DNA of 64,000 nt from Gemmatimonadota bacterium (GTDB taxonomy: Bacteria > JBHIER01 > G020348925). Made by a program: the position numbers and the translations under genes. The notes under the pieces are model-generated. The model was given only the letters and a program-made list of their open reading frames with translations, did no database searches and was not told the origin of the DNA. Numbering within the stretch: position 1 is the stretch's first letter; every line of letters starts with the position of its first letter. The stretch covers positions 402,497 through 466,496 of the forward strand of contig CP070758.1 of NCBI GenBank assembly GCA_020348925.1. The letters run 5' to 3'. Shown piece by piece: positions 15,510 to 23,526 of the stretch.

Positions 15510-15788
15510 ATGAAATCGAGAGCACATATCTTTGTGAGCGGCGTTGTTCAAGGAGTATATTATAGAGATTTTACTCAATCGCATGCCACCGCCATGGAAC
15601 TGACGGGTTGGGTGAGAAACATAGATGACGGGCGTGTTGAAATAACGGTCGAGGGCGAAAGGGATAGGATCGATCATCTGGTCGAACGATTGCGATCTGG
15701 ACCGCCGGCATCCAGAGTCGATGATGTTCAGGTGGACTGGGAGGAATACTCGGGTGGATTCTCAAATTTTCAAGTCCGATACTCTTGA
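15510..15788 (+). CDS. acyP: Acylphosphatase
   Basis: 92 residues, the canonical length. ATG 15510 is preceded by AAAGGAGCGG. The signature VSGVVQGVYYRDFTQSHA carries the phosphate-binding loop and catalytic Arg. GWVRNIDDGRVEITVEG carries the catalytic Asn. The enzyme hydrolyses carboxyl-phosphate bonds of acyl phosphates. YYR replaces the more common FFR/GFR, which is within family variation. It is a single gene, followed by a likely terminator. Confidence 0.94.
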   Translation: MKSRAHIFVSGVVQGVYYRDFTQSHATAMELTGWVRNIDDGRVEITVEGERDRIDHLVERLRSGPPASRVDDVQVDWEEYSGGFSNFQVRYS

Positions 15789-16124
15789 AAACGGTGCAGT
15801 GTCCGCAAGAGATGAATTTCCTTCCCCAGAAACATTTTGGCCGATTCGGGTGTCTTATTTTAGAGAACATAGGCAGGCAAATGGGGTAAAACGTCTACCC
15901 TTTTTTTGTCTGCGGTGAAAAAAATTGCGAAGGGATAGATCACAATTCCTTCTGTTTCGGAAGCACGAAGTACGTATGCTCTTATGAAAGTATATTTATC
16001 GATTTGAGAAAAATCGAGTACAGGAATCTTCAGGCCCTGATACACAACTTTAGACGAAACAGAGGAACTTCGAACATAGGAAGAATAGGACTGCGTCATT
16101 CTCTCTATCATGGAGGTGAGGGTA
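15789..16124. other. 336-base intergenic region
   Basis: It holds the likely terminator of the acylphosphatase gene at 15883-15907. After that comes about 215 bases of leader to the four-repeat secreted protein gene, in which no consensus promoter was recognised. Confidence 0.4.
15883..15907 (+). terminator. Probable rho-independent terminator
   Basis: GGGTA (15884-15888) pairs with TACCC (15896-15900), directly followed by seven T. An outer, imperfect pairing of GCAGGCAAA with TTTGTCTGC around it strengthens the fold. Confidence 0.6.
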
Positions 16125-17864
16125 ATGCAAAAGAGCCCGAAAAAGCACTTTTCGAATCTCTTGGGAATCATAACATTCATGGAAATCCTTCTTGTCTGTG
16201 GTGTCGGCGCAAGTGACGCTCAGAAAAACGTTGTGGACATCCGAAACATTGGCCATCGAAACTGGAAAATGGAAACATTCTCTATCGATAAGAAACTGGA
16301 TCTCAATATTGAAGCCCGTGGAGCTGGCGACCGCTGGCATGATTATATGTACGCATACGCATGGATTTTAGATGCTCAGAGCAGGGATGTCGTCTGGGAG
16401 ATGAACCTTGACAATACGCATGAGCGATCACGCCGCAGGGAGTTGGAATATGAGGGTTCTCTGACACTCCCGGAAGGCGATTATGAGGTTTACTTTGCCA
16501 TTTCTCCCTTTAACTATAAGGACATTCACATAGAGGGATTGGGAGAACTCCTTGACGGACTTTTCCGGGGTTTTAAAGAGAAGCGCTACTCCAGAGACTG
16601 GGGGATCACGATTGAAGTGCAGAATGAAAAAGACATGAAGTATGTTCATGAGTACGATCCAAAACGACGAGACGAAAGAGTGATCGTTCAGATGACTCGC
16701 ATGGATGACGACGAGATTCGAAAAGAGGGCTTTCGCTTGAAAGAACCAATGACTGTCAGAGTGTATGCCATAGGTGAAGGGAGTCGAAGCGATCGCGAAA
16801 TGTATGACTATGGTTGGATCGTGGATACCAAAACACGTGAACGAATCTGGGAGATGACACCCAGAAATACAGATCATTCTGGTGGAGCTGATAAGAACCT
16901 CCAGTATGATGATGAGATTACGCTCTCAGCTGGAAGTTATATGGTCTACTATGTCACGGATGGTTCTCACTCCTATGAGAGGTGGAACGCCCAACCACCC
17001 TACGATCCCACTCACTGGGGTATAACACTCTGGGGGGCACGTTCGGATTTCAGCCCTCAATATATCGTTCCGTACGAAGAGTCGGAGGAGAGAACGCCTG
17101 TCGTGGAGATAATCCGAATGCGAGATGACGAATTTGAAAGTCATGGATTCACTCTCACAAGACCGGGCAATCTTCACATTTACGCTTTTGGCGAATACAG
17201 CAGCGGCCGGTTTTTTGATTACGGAGGTATTATTGACGCTCAAACAAGAGTTAAGGTCTGGGATATGACACGCTGGAATACAAGACATGCAGGGGGCGCT
17301 GAAAAGAACCGGCTTTTCGACGACATCGTCCACTTTGAAGCCGGAGACTACATCGTTTACTATATCACCGATGGCTCTCACGCCTATCGTTCCTGGAATG
17401 CGGGTCCCCCCTACGACCCGGAATCTTGGGGAATTACGATTTGGGCTACGGATGACGGCTTCACTCAGGATGATGTCCTTGAATATCGCGAGCGTGAGGA
17501 CCCTGACATTCTCGTGAACCTCACGAGCCTTGGTAATAGGGAACGCCGGAGAGATCGTTTCTACCTGGATAAAACGACAAAGATCCGTGTTCACGCCATA
17601 GGTGAAGGTGACCGAGACGAGATGTACGATTACGGCTGGATCGAAGATGATCGAGGACGCATCGTCTGGGAGATGACCTATAGGAACACTGAACACGCTG
17701 GAGGTGCTCGCAAAAATAGACTTTTCAATGATACAATAATTTTAGAGACTGGAGATTACGAAGTACACTTCGTAACCGACGGCTCTCATTCCTTTGAAAA
17801 ATGGAATTCAAATCCTCCTGATGATCCATTCCACTGGGGAATCATTGTGATGAAGGAGGATTAG
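16125..17864 (+). CDS. Secreted protein made of four copies of an unrecognised ~130-residue repeat
   Basis: 579 residues from ATG 16125 (GGAGGTGAG at 16112-16120). A signal peptide covers about residues 1-33. Four repeats follow at about 35-165, 185-305, 323-442 and 460-579. Each has the order: charged lead (MRDDEFESHGFTL), strand (VRVYAIGEG), MYDYGWI or equivalent, WEMT.RNT.HAGGA.KN, a D/E-rich strand, GDYEVYYVTDGSHSYERWN, PPYDP..WGITLW. The first copy is the most diverged. The conserved DYGWI...WEM, TDGSH and PP.DP..WGI blocks suggest beta-sandwich modules on the cell surface or in the periplasm. I do not recognise the family. The gene is monocistronic. Confidence 0.85.
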   Translation: MQKSPKKHFSNLLGIITFMEILLVCGVGASDAQKNVVDIRNIGHRNWKMETFSIDKKLDLNIEARGAGDRWHDYMYAYAWILDAQSRDVVWEMNLDNTHERSRRRELEYEGSLTLPEGDYEVYFAISPFNYKDIHIEGLGELLDGLFRGFKEKRYSRDWGITIEVQNEKDMKYVHEYDPKRRDERVIVQMTRMDDDEIRKEGFRLKEPMTVRVYAIGEGSRSDREMYDYGWIVDTKTRERIWEMTPRNTDHSGGADKNLQYDDEITLSAGSYMVYYVTDGSHSYERWNAQPPYDPTHWGITLWGARSDFSPQYIVPYEESEERTPVVEIIRMRDDEFESHGFTLTRPGNLHIYAFGEYSSGRFFDYGGIIDAQTRVKVWDMTRWNTRHAGGAEKNRLFDDIVHFEAGDYIVYYITDGSHAYRSWNAGPPYDPESWGITIWATDDGFTQDDVLEYREREDPDILVNLTSLGNRERRRDRFYLDKTTKIRVHAIGEGDRDEMYDYGWIEDDRGRIVWEMTYRNTEHAGGARKNRLFNDTIILETGDYEVHFVTDGSHSFEKWNSNPPDDPFHWGIIVMKED

Positions 17865-17950
17865 ATCAGAAGGTCCCTGCAGCCAGAATAGTCCTCGAAA
17901 TATCTTGGGAAAAGAGCCATGCCTTGATTAACCGCACTCAAAAAACTTTC

Positions 17951-18931
17951 TCATTGACTCTTATACAGCCGAAATATCTGCCTCAACATTTCACTCTTCT
18001 TGTGTAACATTTCATCCTTTGACGAACACGGAACCACTCCTGCACCAGCGCCTTTGTGACCGCTTCCGATATTGAGAAGACGCATAATTTCCCCGACGTC
18101 TTTCGTATGTTCCATTGCCTTTATGTTCAAACTGAGAGACATAGAGAAGCTAAGATCCTTTGTCTTTGTGTCTCGGTGAAATATATTCTTTACCTCAACA
18201 ATTCCTTCTGCCTCAGGATAGAGCAAATAAGCCAGGTTCTTTTGTGTTTTGAATTGTCTTTTGTGATGCGTTACATCAATAACAATGAGAGATCGATCCT
18301 CATCTTCAGAGAGAAAGGTGACATCTTTTCGAATTTGACTCAACATGATTTTCTCTTCTCTCTGAAATTGTGCATACCTATCCATCACTTCATGTCTTTC
18401 GGCAACTTCAGTGATGTTTTTCGTCCTCAAAAGATCAATGAGATGTTTTATATAATCCCATCTTTCATGTGTCGAGGTTTTCTGCAACTTAAGGGTGCCG
18501 TCAATAATTTTGCCGGGTGTCTCTCTCCTCCAATCATCGATACTTGAATAGCCGAAAGAATCGATCACATCGGCCTCATCAATCTTTGGGATAAAATGAT
18601 GAGGGATTTCGGTTTTTTCGGAAAAGTAGTCGAAAACGACTCGCGCACACGAATCCTTTTTGTCAAACCTCCCATCGATAGAGGCAGGGTTAATACCCCT
18701 GGATTTCACATCTTCGAGGTTTCCTTCATGATGATCAAACCACAAACCGCATATCAGGGGGTACGGCAAATCACAGACGATATCCCTTTCCGTAATAGAT
18801 ATTCTTGACTCAATAATTGTTCGGGGTCCGGCAAATCGGACTTCATCAATTCCTAGGACGTACGAACAGACGGTTGCACTGACCAAACCGTCAAAATCGT
18901 CATGGGTGATTATTTTTTCAAACGTTTTCAT
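17951..18931 (-). CDS. DHH-superfamily phosphoesterase
   Basis: 326 residues. The N-terminal DHH domain shows THDDFDGLVSA (metal-binding Asp residues) and FDHHEGN (the name-giving DHH). The C-terminal part has GSGHKGAGAGVV, which corresponds to the GGGH glycine-rich DHHA1 motif. The family includes RecJ exonuclease, oligoribonuclease NrnA, c-di-AMP phosphodiesterases and exopolyphosphatases. Length and the degenerate C-terminal motif fit an exopolyphosphatase-like or NrnA-like branch, but the substrate cannot be told from sequence alone. Confidence 0.8.
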   Translation of the reverse strand: MKTFEKIITHDDFDGLVSATVCSYVLGIDEVRFAGPRTIIESRISITERDIVCDLPYPLICGLWFDHHEGNLEDVKSRGINPASIDGRFDKKDSCARVVFDYFSEKTEIPHHFIPKIDEADVIDSFGYSSIDDWRRETPGKIIDGTLKLQKTSTHERWDYIKHLIDLLRTKNITEVAERHEVMDRYAQFQREEKIMLSQIRKDVTFLSEDEDRSLIVIDVTHHKRQFKTQKNLAYLLYPEAEGIVEVKNIFHRDTKTKDLSFSMSLSLNIKAMEHTKDVGEIMRLLNIGSGHKGAGAGVVPCSSKDEMLHKKSEMLRQIFRLYKSQ

Positions 18932-19148
18932 TGTAGAAGAGGGAAAGAAGAGGCCAATAACTTAACCGTTGTTCTCAAAATCTAAAGCGTGTCATTTGAA
19001 AAAGCCTTCTCTTCTTCCAACATTCATTATTCTTGTATAGTCACAACATTCACCTTCTATGAAGGTTGGTTGCCCGTCCCAATAAAATTCATTACCATTA
19101 ATGTATAAAAAAATTTTCTCGTCATAAAACTTTTTTCACATAAAAATG

Positions 19149-19177
19149 TTGGAAAAAAAATTAAAGTAATATATATT
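19149..19177 (+). promoter_or_regulatory. Possible promoter upstream of mutY
   Basis: TTGGAA (19149-19154), a 17-base A/T-rich spacer, then TATATT (19172-19177). The -35 matches four of six and the -10 five of six consensus positions. Confidence 0.35.
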
Positions 19178-19243
19178 GTGAAAAATTCTAATAGGGAGTA
19201 GTTTCTGAAAGAGAAACAAACCCATCCAAAGTGTTTTAAGGGA

Positions 19244-19266
19244 TGTGAAATGAAGTTCATTTCACA
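19244..19266. promoter_or_regulatory. Perfect 10-3-10 palindrome, operator-like
   Basis: TGTGAAATGA (19244-19253) and TCATTTCACA (19257-19266) are exact complements separated by AGT. It lies about 65 bases after a possible promoter. The size and symmetry suit a dimeric regulator site, but a short hairpin in the transcript is equally possible. Confidence 0.4.
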
Positions 19267-19612
19267 CAGAAAGACTGACACACAACAGCGCACTTTAAAC
19301 GTTACACACATCCTTCCTGTAACGAGAGCCTACGCGTCTCTTTTGAATCCACACTCATCTTTGAATACTTATGAAACAAAAAGAGAACGGTTCTTTCCTC
19401 AGAAAAGAATGAAAATGCAAACCCACTCCTTTTTTCCTCTACACAACTTTTCTGCTTTGGTTTTATTTTACGTTCAATCAGTGTTCGAATTTTTCTTGAG
19501 AAGACCTTCACAAAGAGATCAAGATCTGAGTCGCAAACCAGTTGGAAAAAAAAGAGATACAATTCATGAATATCTCAATGAAGACATTTCGTTCGATGGA
19601 GAACGTATATAA
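19250..19612 (+). CDS. Doubtful hypothetical protein
   Basis: A 120-codon frame whose TAA overlaps the mutY ATG (TAATG) and which is preceded by AAGGGATG about six bases upstream. That coupling is the only argument in favour. The protein is not recognisable, is rich in His, Phe, Thr and Arg, and lies in AT-rich sequence that also carries a palindrome over its start. I regard it as more likely non-coding. Confidence 0.22.
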   Translation: MKFISHRKTDTQQRTLNVTHILPVTRAYASLLNPHSSLNTYETKRERFFPQKRMKMQTHSFFPLHNFSALVLFYVQSVFEFFLRRPSQRDQDLSRKPVGKKRDTIHEYLNEDISFDGERI

Positions 19613-20721
19613 TGAAGAAACAATTTATTCCAAAAAAATCGAAGGAAAACGTCATCTCCAAATTCCAAAATCGTCTTCTGAAATGGTATGAGAAGAATAA
19701 GCGGAACCTTCCCTGGAGAAGCACCAAAGATCCATATCACATTTTGGTCTCAGAGGTGATGTTGCAGCAGACCCAAACTTTTCGAGTGAAAGATTACTAT
19801 AAACGTTTCATCGCTGATTTCCCGGACATCGAAACTCTGGCTCACAGTAAATTGCCTGTGGTCCTTAAAACCTGGGAGGGATTGGGATATTACGCCAGAG
19901 CAAGAAATCTTCATCGAACGGCTAAGCTTATTGCGAATCACCGCCAAGGGCAATTTCCTCAAACATATGAGGACTTGATAGCACTCCCGGGAGTCGGATC
20001 TTACACGGCCGCAGCCATAATGAGTATTGCCTACAACAAACCATTTCCTGTTGTGGATGGTAACGTTACACGCTTGATCAGCAGAGTTTTCGGTATCGAT
20101 GCGGACCCTAAAGAGGCGGATACGAAACGGAAGCTTTCTGAAATCATAAACGAATTCATGCCGCGGCGGAGAGCGGGCCTTTTCAATCAGGCTCTAATGG
20201 AACTCGGTTCTCTTGTCTGCCAGCCCAAAAATCCGCAATGCGGCAACTGTTGTCTAAAAACTCTGTGTTATGCACGAACTTTGCCAGATCCAACAGAGCT
20301 TCCAATCAAGGCTCAAAAAAAACCCCGTCCTCATTACGACGTGACAGCGGGATTTATTTGGAATGACAGAAAGCTGTTGCTGGCTCAACGCCCTATTAAG
20401 GAAATGCTGGGGGGATTATGGGAGTTTCCTGGTGGAAAGAGGAAACCAAACGAATCTCTGCAAGCATGCTTGCGGAGAGAGATTCGGGAGGAGTTGGGAA
20501 TTCATATCGAAGTGAAAAAACCTATTGCCTCCGTCAAACACGGCTACTCACATTTCCGAATAACGCTTCACGGTTTTCACTGCAAGTATATCAGGGGACA
20601 AGTACAATCTTTAGGATGCGCCGATTGGAAATGGGTTTCCCCTTCAAGGGTAAGCTCGTTTGCCTTGCCAGGAGCTGACAGAAAACTTTTCGAAACGTGG
20701 AAAACGATGAAGGAGACCTAA
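19612..20721 (+). CDS. mutY: A/G-specific adenine glycosylase
   Basis: 369 residues. The helix-hairpin-helix is LPGVGSYTAAAIMSIAY, and the catalytic Asp (D149) is in VVDGNVTRLISRV. Glu48 in SEVMLQQTQ matches the catalytic Glu of MutY. The [4Fe-4S] ligands are Cys203, 210, 213 and 219 (C-x6-C-x2-C-x5-C). The C-terminal Nudix-like domain (GLWEFPGGKRKPNES...REIREELGI) reads 8-oxoG. The enzyme removes adenine opposite 8-oxoguanine. Its end is just before a TTG-started metalloenzyme gene. Confidence 0.96.
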   Translation: MKKQFIPKKSKENVISKFQNRLLKWYEKNKRNLPWRSTKDPYHILVSEVMLQQTQTFRVKDYYKRFIADFPDIETLAHSKLPVVLKTWEGLGYYARARNLHRTAKLIANHRQGQFPQTYEDLIALPGVGSYTAAAIMSIAYNKPFPVVDGNVTRLISRVFGIDADPKEADTKRKLSEIINEFMPRRRAGLFNQALMELGSLVCQPKNPQCGNCCLKTLCYARTLPDPTELPIKAQKKPRPHYDVTAGFIWNDRKLLLAQRPIKEMLGGLWEFPGGKRKPNESLQACLRREIREELGIHIEVKKPIASVKHGYSHFRITLHGFHCKYIRGQVQSLGCADWKWVSPSRVSSFALPGADRKLFETWKTMKET

Positions 20722-20723
20722 AT

Positions 20724-21698
20724 TTGTCCGTTCTTCTTATCTTCATTGACGGTCTCGGGATTGGTGAGGACAATTCTCACGTGAACCCCTGTGCAAATAA
20801 TGCGTTCACTCTTTTTAACATCGTCAAGAGTGATATACCGAAAAAGCCATTACCGTATGGCGGCAGTATGGTTTCTATCGATGCGACGTTGGGGATAGAA
20901 GGGCTCCCTCAAAGCGCCACCGGTCAGACAGCTCTGCTTACGGGTGTCAACAGCGCTCGAATTCTCGGATATCATAAACAGGGATTTCCAAATAACAAAC
21001 TTCGTGACATACTCAGGGAGAATTCTGTTCTGAAAAAAGTGGTTGAACAGGAGGGAAAAGCTGCGTTTCTCAATGCCTTCAGACCCCGGTTCTTTCAATA
21101 TCGTATCGAAGAGATCGTTTCCAAATTGTCTGTCACGACTGTGGCCAACTGGGTTGCCGGACTATCCTTTTTCGCCCTGCAGGATGTCGTTGACAGAAGA
21201 GCTCTTTATCAAGATTTCACAAACATCGATCTCATCGCACGCGGTTTCAAAATGCCAGTATTTACGCCTCATGAAGCAGGTGAAATATTGGCTTCTGAAG
21301 CGCAGAAGTTCGATTTCTGTCTGTACGAATATTTTAAGACCGATCACGCCGGGCATTCCCAAAATATGAATCGAGCCACGGAAGAGATCGTCAAACTTGA
21401 AGAATTTTTAATGTCGTTGCTGTCTCGTATTGACTTGGATCAAAATACACTCATTGTAACAAGTGATCATGGAAATATCGAAGATCTCTCCGTACGAACA
21501 CATACGAAAAACAAAGTCCCGGCGATGGTTTGGGGCTCCAATGTGATACAAGCGGAGAGACTTCACTCTCTCACAGATATCGTTCCTTTCATTCTGGAAA
21601 GAATAGAGTATATGTCCCGATCGGAAACGAAAGAAAATAAGAATGTGGGTTCAACGCTCGAATTTTACCATGGAAAGGAGGTGATCCCATGCCAGTAA
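20724..21698 (+). CDS. PGM/alkaline-phosphatase-superfamily metalloenzyme
   Basis: 324 residues from TTG 20724, two bases after the mutY stop and eight bases after AAGGAG; an upstream ATG at 20697 would overlap mutY. Metal-binding motifs of the phosphoglycerate mutase/phosphopentomutase/alkaline phosphatase superfamily are clear: LLIFIDGLGIGED (first Asp), QSATGQTALLTGVN (nucleophile Ser/Thr), KTDHAGH and IVTSDHGNIED. It is shorter than cofactor-independent PGM (~510 residues). It could be a nucleotide or phospholipid-head phosphohydrolase. The reaction is not determined. Confidence 0.8.
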   Translation: MSVLLIFIDGLGIGEDNSHVNPCANNAFTLFNIVKSDIPKKPLPYGGSMVSIDATLGIEGLPQSATGQTALLTGVNSARILGYHKQGFPNNKLRDILRENSVLKKVVEQEGKAAFLNAFRPRFFQYRIEEIVSKLSVTTVANWVAGLSFFALQDVVDRRALYQDFTNIDLIARGFKMPVFTPHEAGEILASEAQKFDFCLYEYFKTDHAGHSQNMNRATEEIVKLEEFLMSLLSRIDLDQNTLIVTSDHGNIEDLSVRTHTKNKVPAMVWGSNVIQAERLHSLTDIVPFILERIEYMSRSETKENKNVGSTLEFYHGKEVIPCQ

Positions 21699-21910
21699 AG
21701 GCCAAGAAGAAGGCCACCAAGAAGAAGGTGGCCAAGAAGAAAGTGGCCAAGAAAAAGGCGACCAAGAAGAAGGTCGCCAAGAAAAAGGTGACCAAGAAGA
21801 AAGTAGCCAAAAGGAAGGTTGCCAAGAAAAAGGCGACGAAGAAAAAGGTTGCCAAGAAAAAGGCAACCAAGAAGAAAGCCAAAAAGAAGGCAGCTAAGAG
21901 GAAAAGGTAA
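21689..21910 (+). CDS. Lys-rich histone-H1-like repeat protein
   Basis: 73 residues, overlapping the previous gene by 10 bases, with GGAAAGGAGGTGATCCC directly before the ATG. Almost the whole protein is repeats of KKVAKKK/KKATKKK type. About half the residues are Lys and the rest are Ala, Val and Thr; the only acid-free, Arg-containing tail is AAKRKR. The composition matches the C-terminal tail of histone H1 and bacterial H1-like proteins (Hc1, AlgP/Alp-type), which bind DNA without sequence preference. Repeat tracts like this can vary in copy number through slippage. Confidence 0.78.
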   Translation: MPVKAKKKATKKKVAKKKVAKKKATKKKVAKKKVTKKKVAKRKVAKKKATKKKVAKKKATKKKAKKKAAKRKR

Positions 21911-22014
21911 AAGGGCTACTTAGAAGTTCCACTCGTTGAAATCGAAGTCCTTCCGTAGAAAGTTTGTTGCGGATTTCAACCGTGTGGCCACCTTTTTAAT
22001 ATGGCCTGTACCAG

Positions 22015-22044
22015 GTTGGGGTCGAGTTCATTCTCGACCCCAAC
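22015..22044 (+). terminator. Perfect 12-bp hairpin
   Basis: GTTGGGGTCGAG (22015-22026) pairs exactly with CTCGACCCCAAC (22033-22044) around TTCATT. Only TCTTATT follows, so the T tract is weak. It may terminate the histone-like transcript or be a stray palindromic repeat. Confidence 0.5.
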
Positions 22045-22198
22045 TCTTATTCAGGGAAAACGAGACACCTGGGAAATCCGACACTTCAAGCTTGAATTGT
22101 CTTAAGTTATTAACTCGCGATCTGTTACATCCAAACACACAACTCCGATCTTTTTCAATAAAAATGAAATACAAATTCACTTGCCCTATGGGGAGAAC

Positions 22199-22780
22199 AT
22201 GATCACTCTGGGTACTCCGACCCCATTTCAAAGACTCATTCGAGACAGAAGGAGCATCCGCAGCTTTCTGGATAAGCCGGTCGAACGGGAAAAAATTCTT
22301 TCCTGTATTGAAGCGGCGCGGTGGGCACCCTCTGCCGAGAATGTTCAGCCGTGGCGATTCATTGTTATCGATGATCCACAATTGAGGGAAGAATTTGGAA
22401 AAGCCGCATTCTCGGGTATTTATTACCCGTCTCGTTTTGCTGCGAAAGCTCCTCTCCTTATTGTGGTTCTGGCCAAAAAAGATCTCTTAGCCAATGTGAT
22501 TGGCAAGCAAATTCAGGGAACATCCTGGTACCTTATTGATATCGGAATTACCGGTGAACACATTGTCCTGCAAGCCCAGGAGCTGGGCTTGGGAACATGT
22601 TGGGTTGGATGGTTCAACGCGAAAAAGGTCCGTACGTTCCTACATATTCCTCCAAGATATAAAGTGGTTATCCTTATCGCTATGGGATACTATAGCGAAA
22701 AACCGGCAAGGGTCAAACAACGGAAACCCCTCGAGGAAATTGTTTCTTTCAATGGTTTCAAGAAAGGAAGTGAAGATTAA
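22199..22780 (+). CDS. Nitroreductase-family flavoprotein
   Basis: 193 residues from ATG 22199 (GGGGAG just upstream); a TTG six codons earlier is an alternative. The FMN-binding start is RRSIRSFLDKPVEREKI. AARWAPSAENVQPWRFIVI is the classic nitroreductase block. AQELGLGTCWVGWF and VVILIAMGYYSEKPA form the dimer and FMN contacts. The family reduces nitro compounds, quinones or flavins with NAD(P)H. The two-layer alpha/beta core is complete. It starts an apparently single-gene unit. Confidence 0.9.
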   Translation: MITLGTPTPFQRLIRDRRSIRSFLDKPVEREKILSCIEAARWAPSAENVQPWRFIVIDDPQLREEFGKAAFSGIYYPSRFAAKAPLLIVVLAKKDLLANVIGKQIQGTSWYLIDIGITGEHIVLQAQELGLGTCWVGWFNAKKVRTFLHIPPRYKVVILIAMGYYSEKPARVKQRKPLEEIVSFNGFKKGSED

Positions 22781-22959
22781 AAAAGGGTGCATAGTGTCAA
22801 ATGAAGATCGTGAAACGTTTCATGTACGAGCTCCGAATTCTTTGCTCGATTTTTTTACGTTCATGTCTCTTGGGAGAGGCAAGGTTTCTTTGTCAGACGA
22901 ATATTTTGTGTATGATTGTAAAGGAGTCGTAACTCTTTCATCTGTTCATGTATTGAAAA

Positions 22960-23364
22960 ATGGCGAAAACATATAAAGCGTCCTTAAGAGTCCGGTTCAG
23001 TGAGCTCGATCTTTACGGACATGTCCACCATGCTGAGTATCTCAGGTATCTCGAATGGGCCAGAATGGAATATTTGAAACAGGCAGGTGTCTCTTTTGTC
23101 GAGCTCATGGGAAAAGATATTTATATCGTCGTAGTGAATGCTGTTCTTAACTTTAACAGTCCGGCACGCTATGACGAAGAACTCATAATCTCGGGAGTCA
23201 TCGAAGAAATTGGAACTACCAGCCTCACCATGAAACAACGGATTGAAGAGCGCAAGACAAAGCGCAACATCTTGGAAGCACAATTTACCTTCGTCTTTCT
23301 GAACAAAGAACGTAAAAAAATCCCTGTCCCAAAGCGTATTCTTCGGCTTTCTCCTCAAAAGTGA
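22960..23364 (+). CDS. YbgC/4HBT-type acyl-CoA thioesterase
   Basis: 134 residues with a single hotdog domain. RVRFSELDLYGHVHHAEYLRYLEWARMEYL is the YbgC/FcbC signature, with the Asp-X-X-Gly-His motif of the 4-hydroxybenzoyl-CoA thioesterase branch. NFNSPARYDEELII and QRIEERKTKRNILEAQFTFVFL are the following strands. It hydrolyses acyl-CoA thioesters of unknown chain length. In Proteobacteria ybgC sits with tol-pal; that context is absent here. A good promoter for the next gene follows directly. Confidence 0.87.
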   Translation: MAKTYKASLRVRFSELDLYGHVHHAEYLRYLEWARMEYLKQAGVSFVELMGKDIYIVVVNAVLNFNSPARYDEELIISGVIEEIGTTSLTMKQRIEERKTKRNILEAQFTFVFLNKERKKIPVPKRILRLSPQK

Positions 23365-23422
23365 CCTCAGTAAAAACGAAAACAGTCATCTTTATCTCAA
23401 AATACGAGCCCCTCTTTTTCCC

Positions 23423-23451
23423 TTGCCTTGATTTTAAAATTAGCTTATACT
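23423..23451 (+). promoter_or_regulatory. Probable promoter of the Nudix-ATPase pair
   Basis: TTGCCT (23423-23428), a 17-base spacer and TATACT (23446-23451). The -10 matches five of six positions. It favours the ATG at 23527 over a TTG at 23428 as the start of the next gene. Confidence 0.5.
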
Positions 23452-23526
23452 TTATCGAGTACACTACTATTAGGAATCTTATTCATCCTAACAATTTTCG
23501 GCAGGGCAAAGTCTACAAAAGATCAA

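Larger units (their letters stand above)
18932..19611. other. 680-base AT-rich region upstream of mutY
   Basis: It lies between divergent genes. It contains a possible promoter (19149-19177), a perfect palindrome (19244-19266) and a doubtful 120-codon frame (19250-19612). The rest is AT-rich without recognisable features. Confidence 0.4.
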
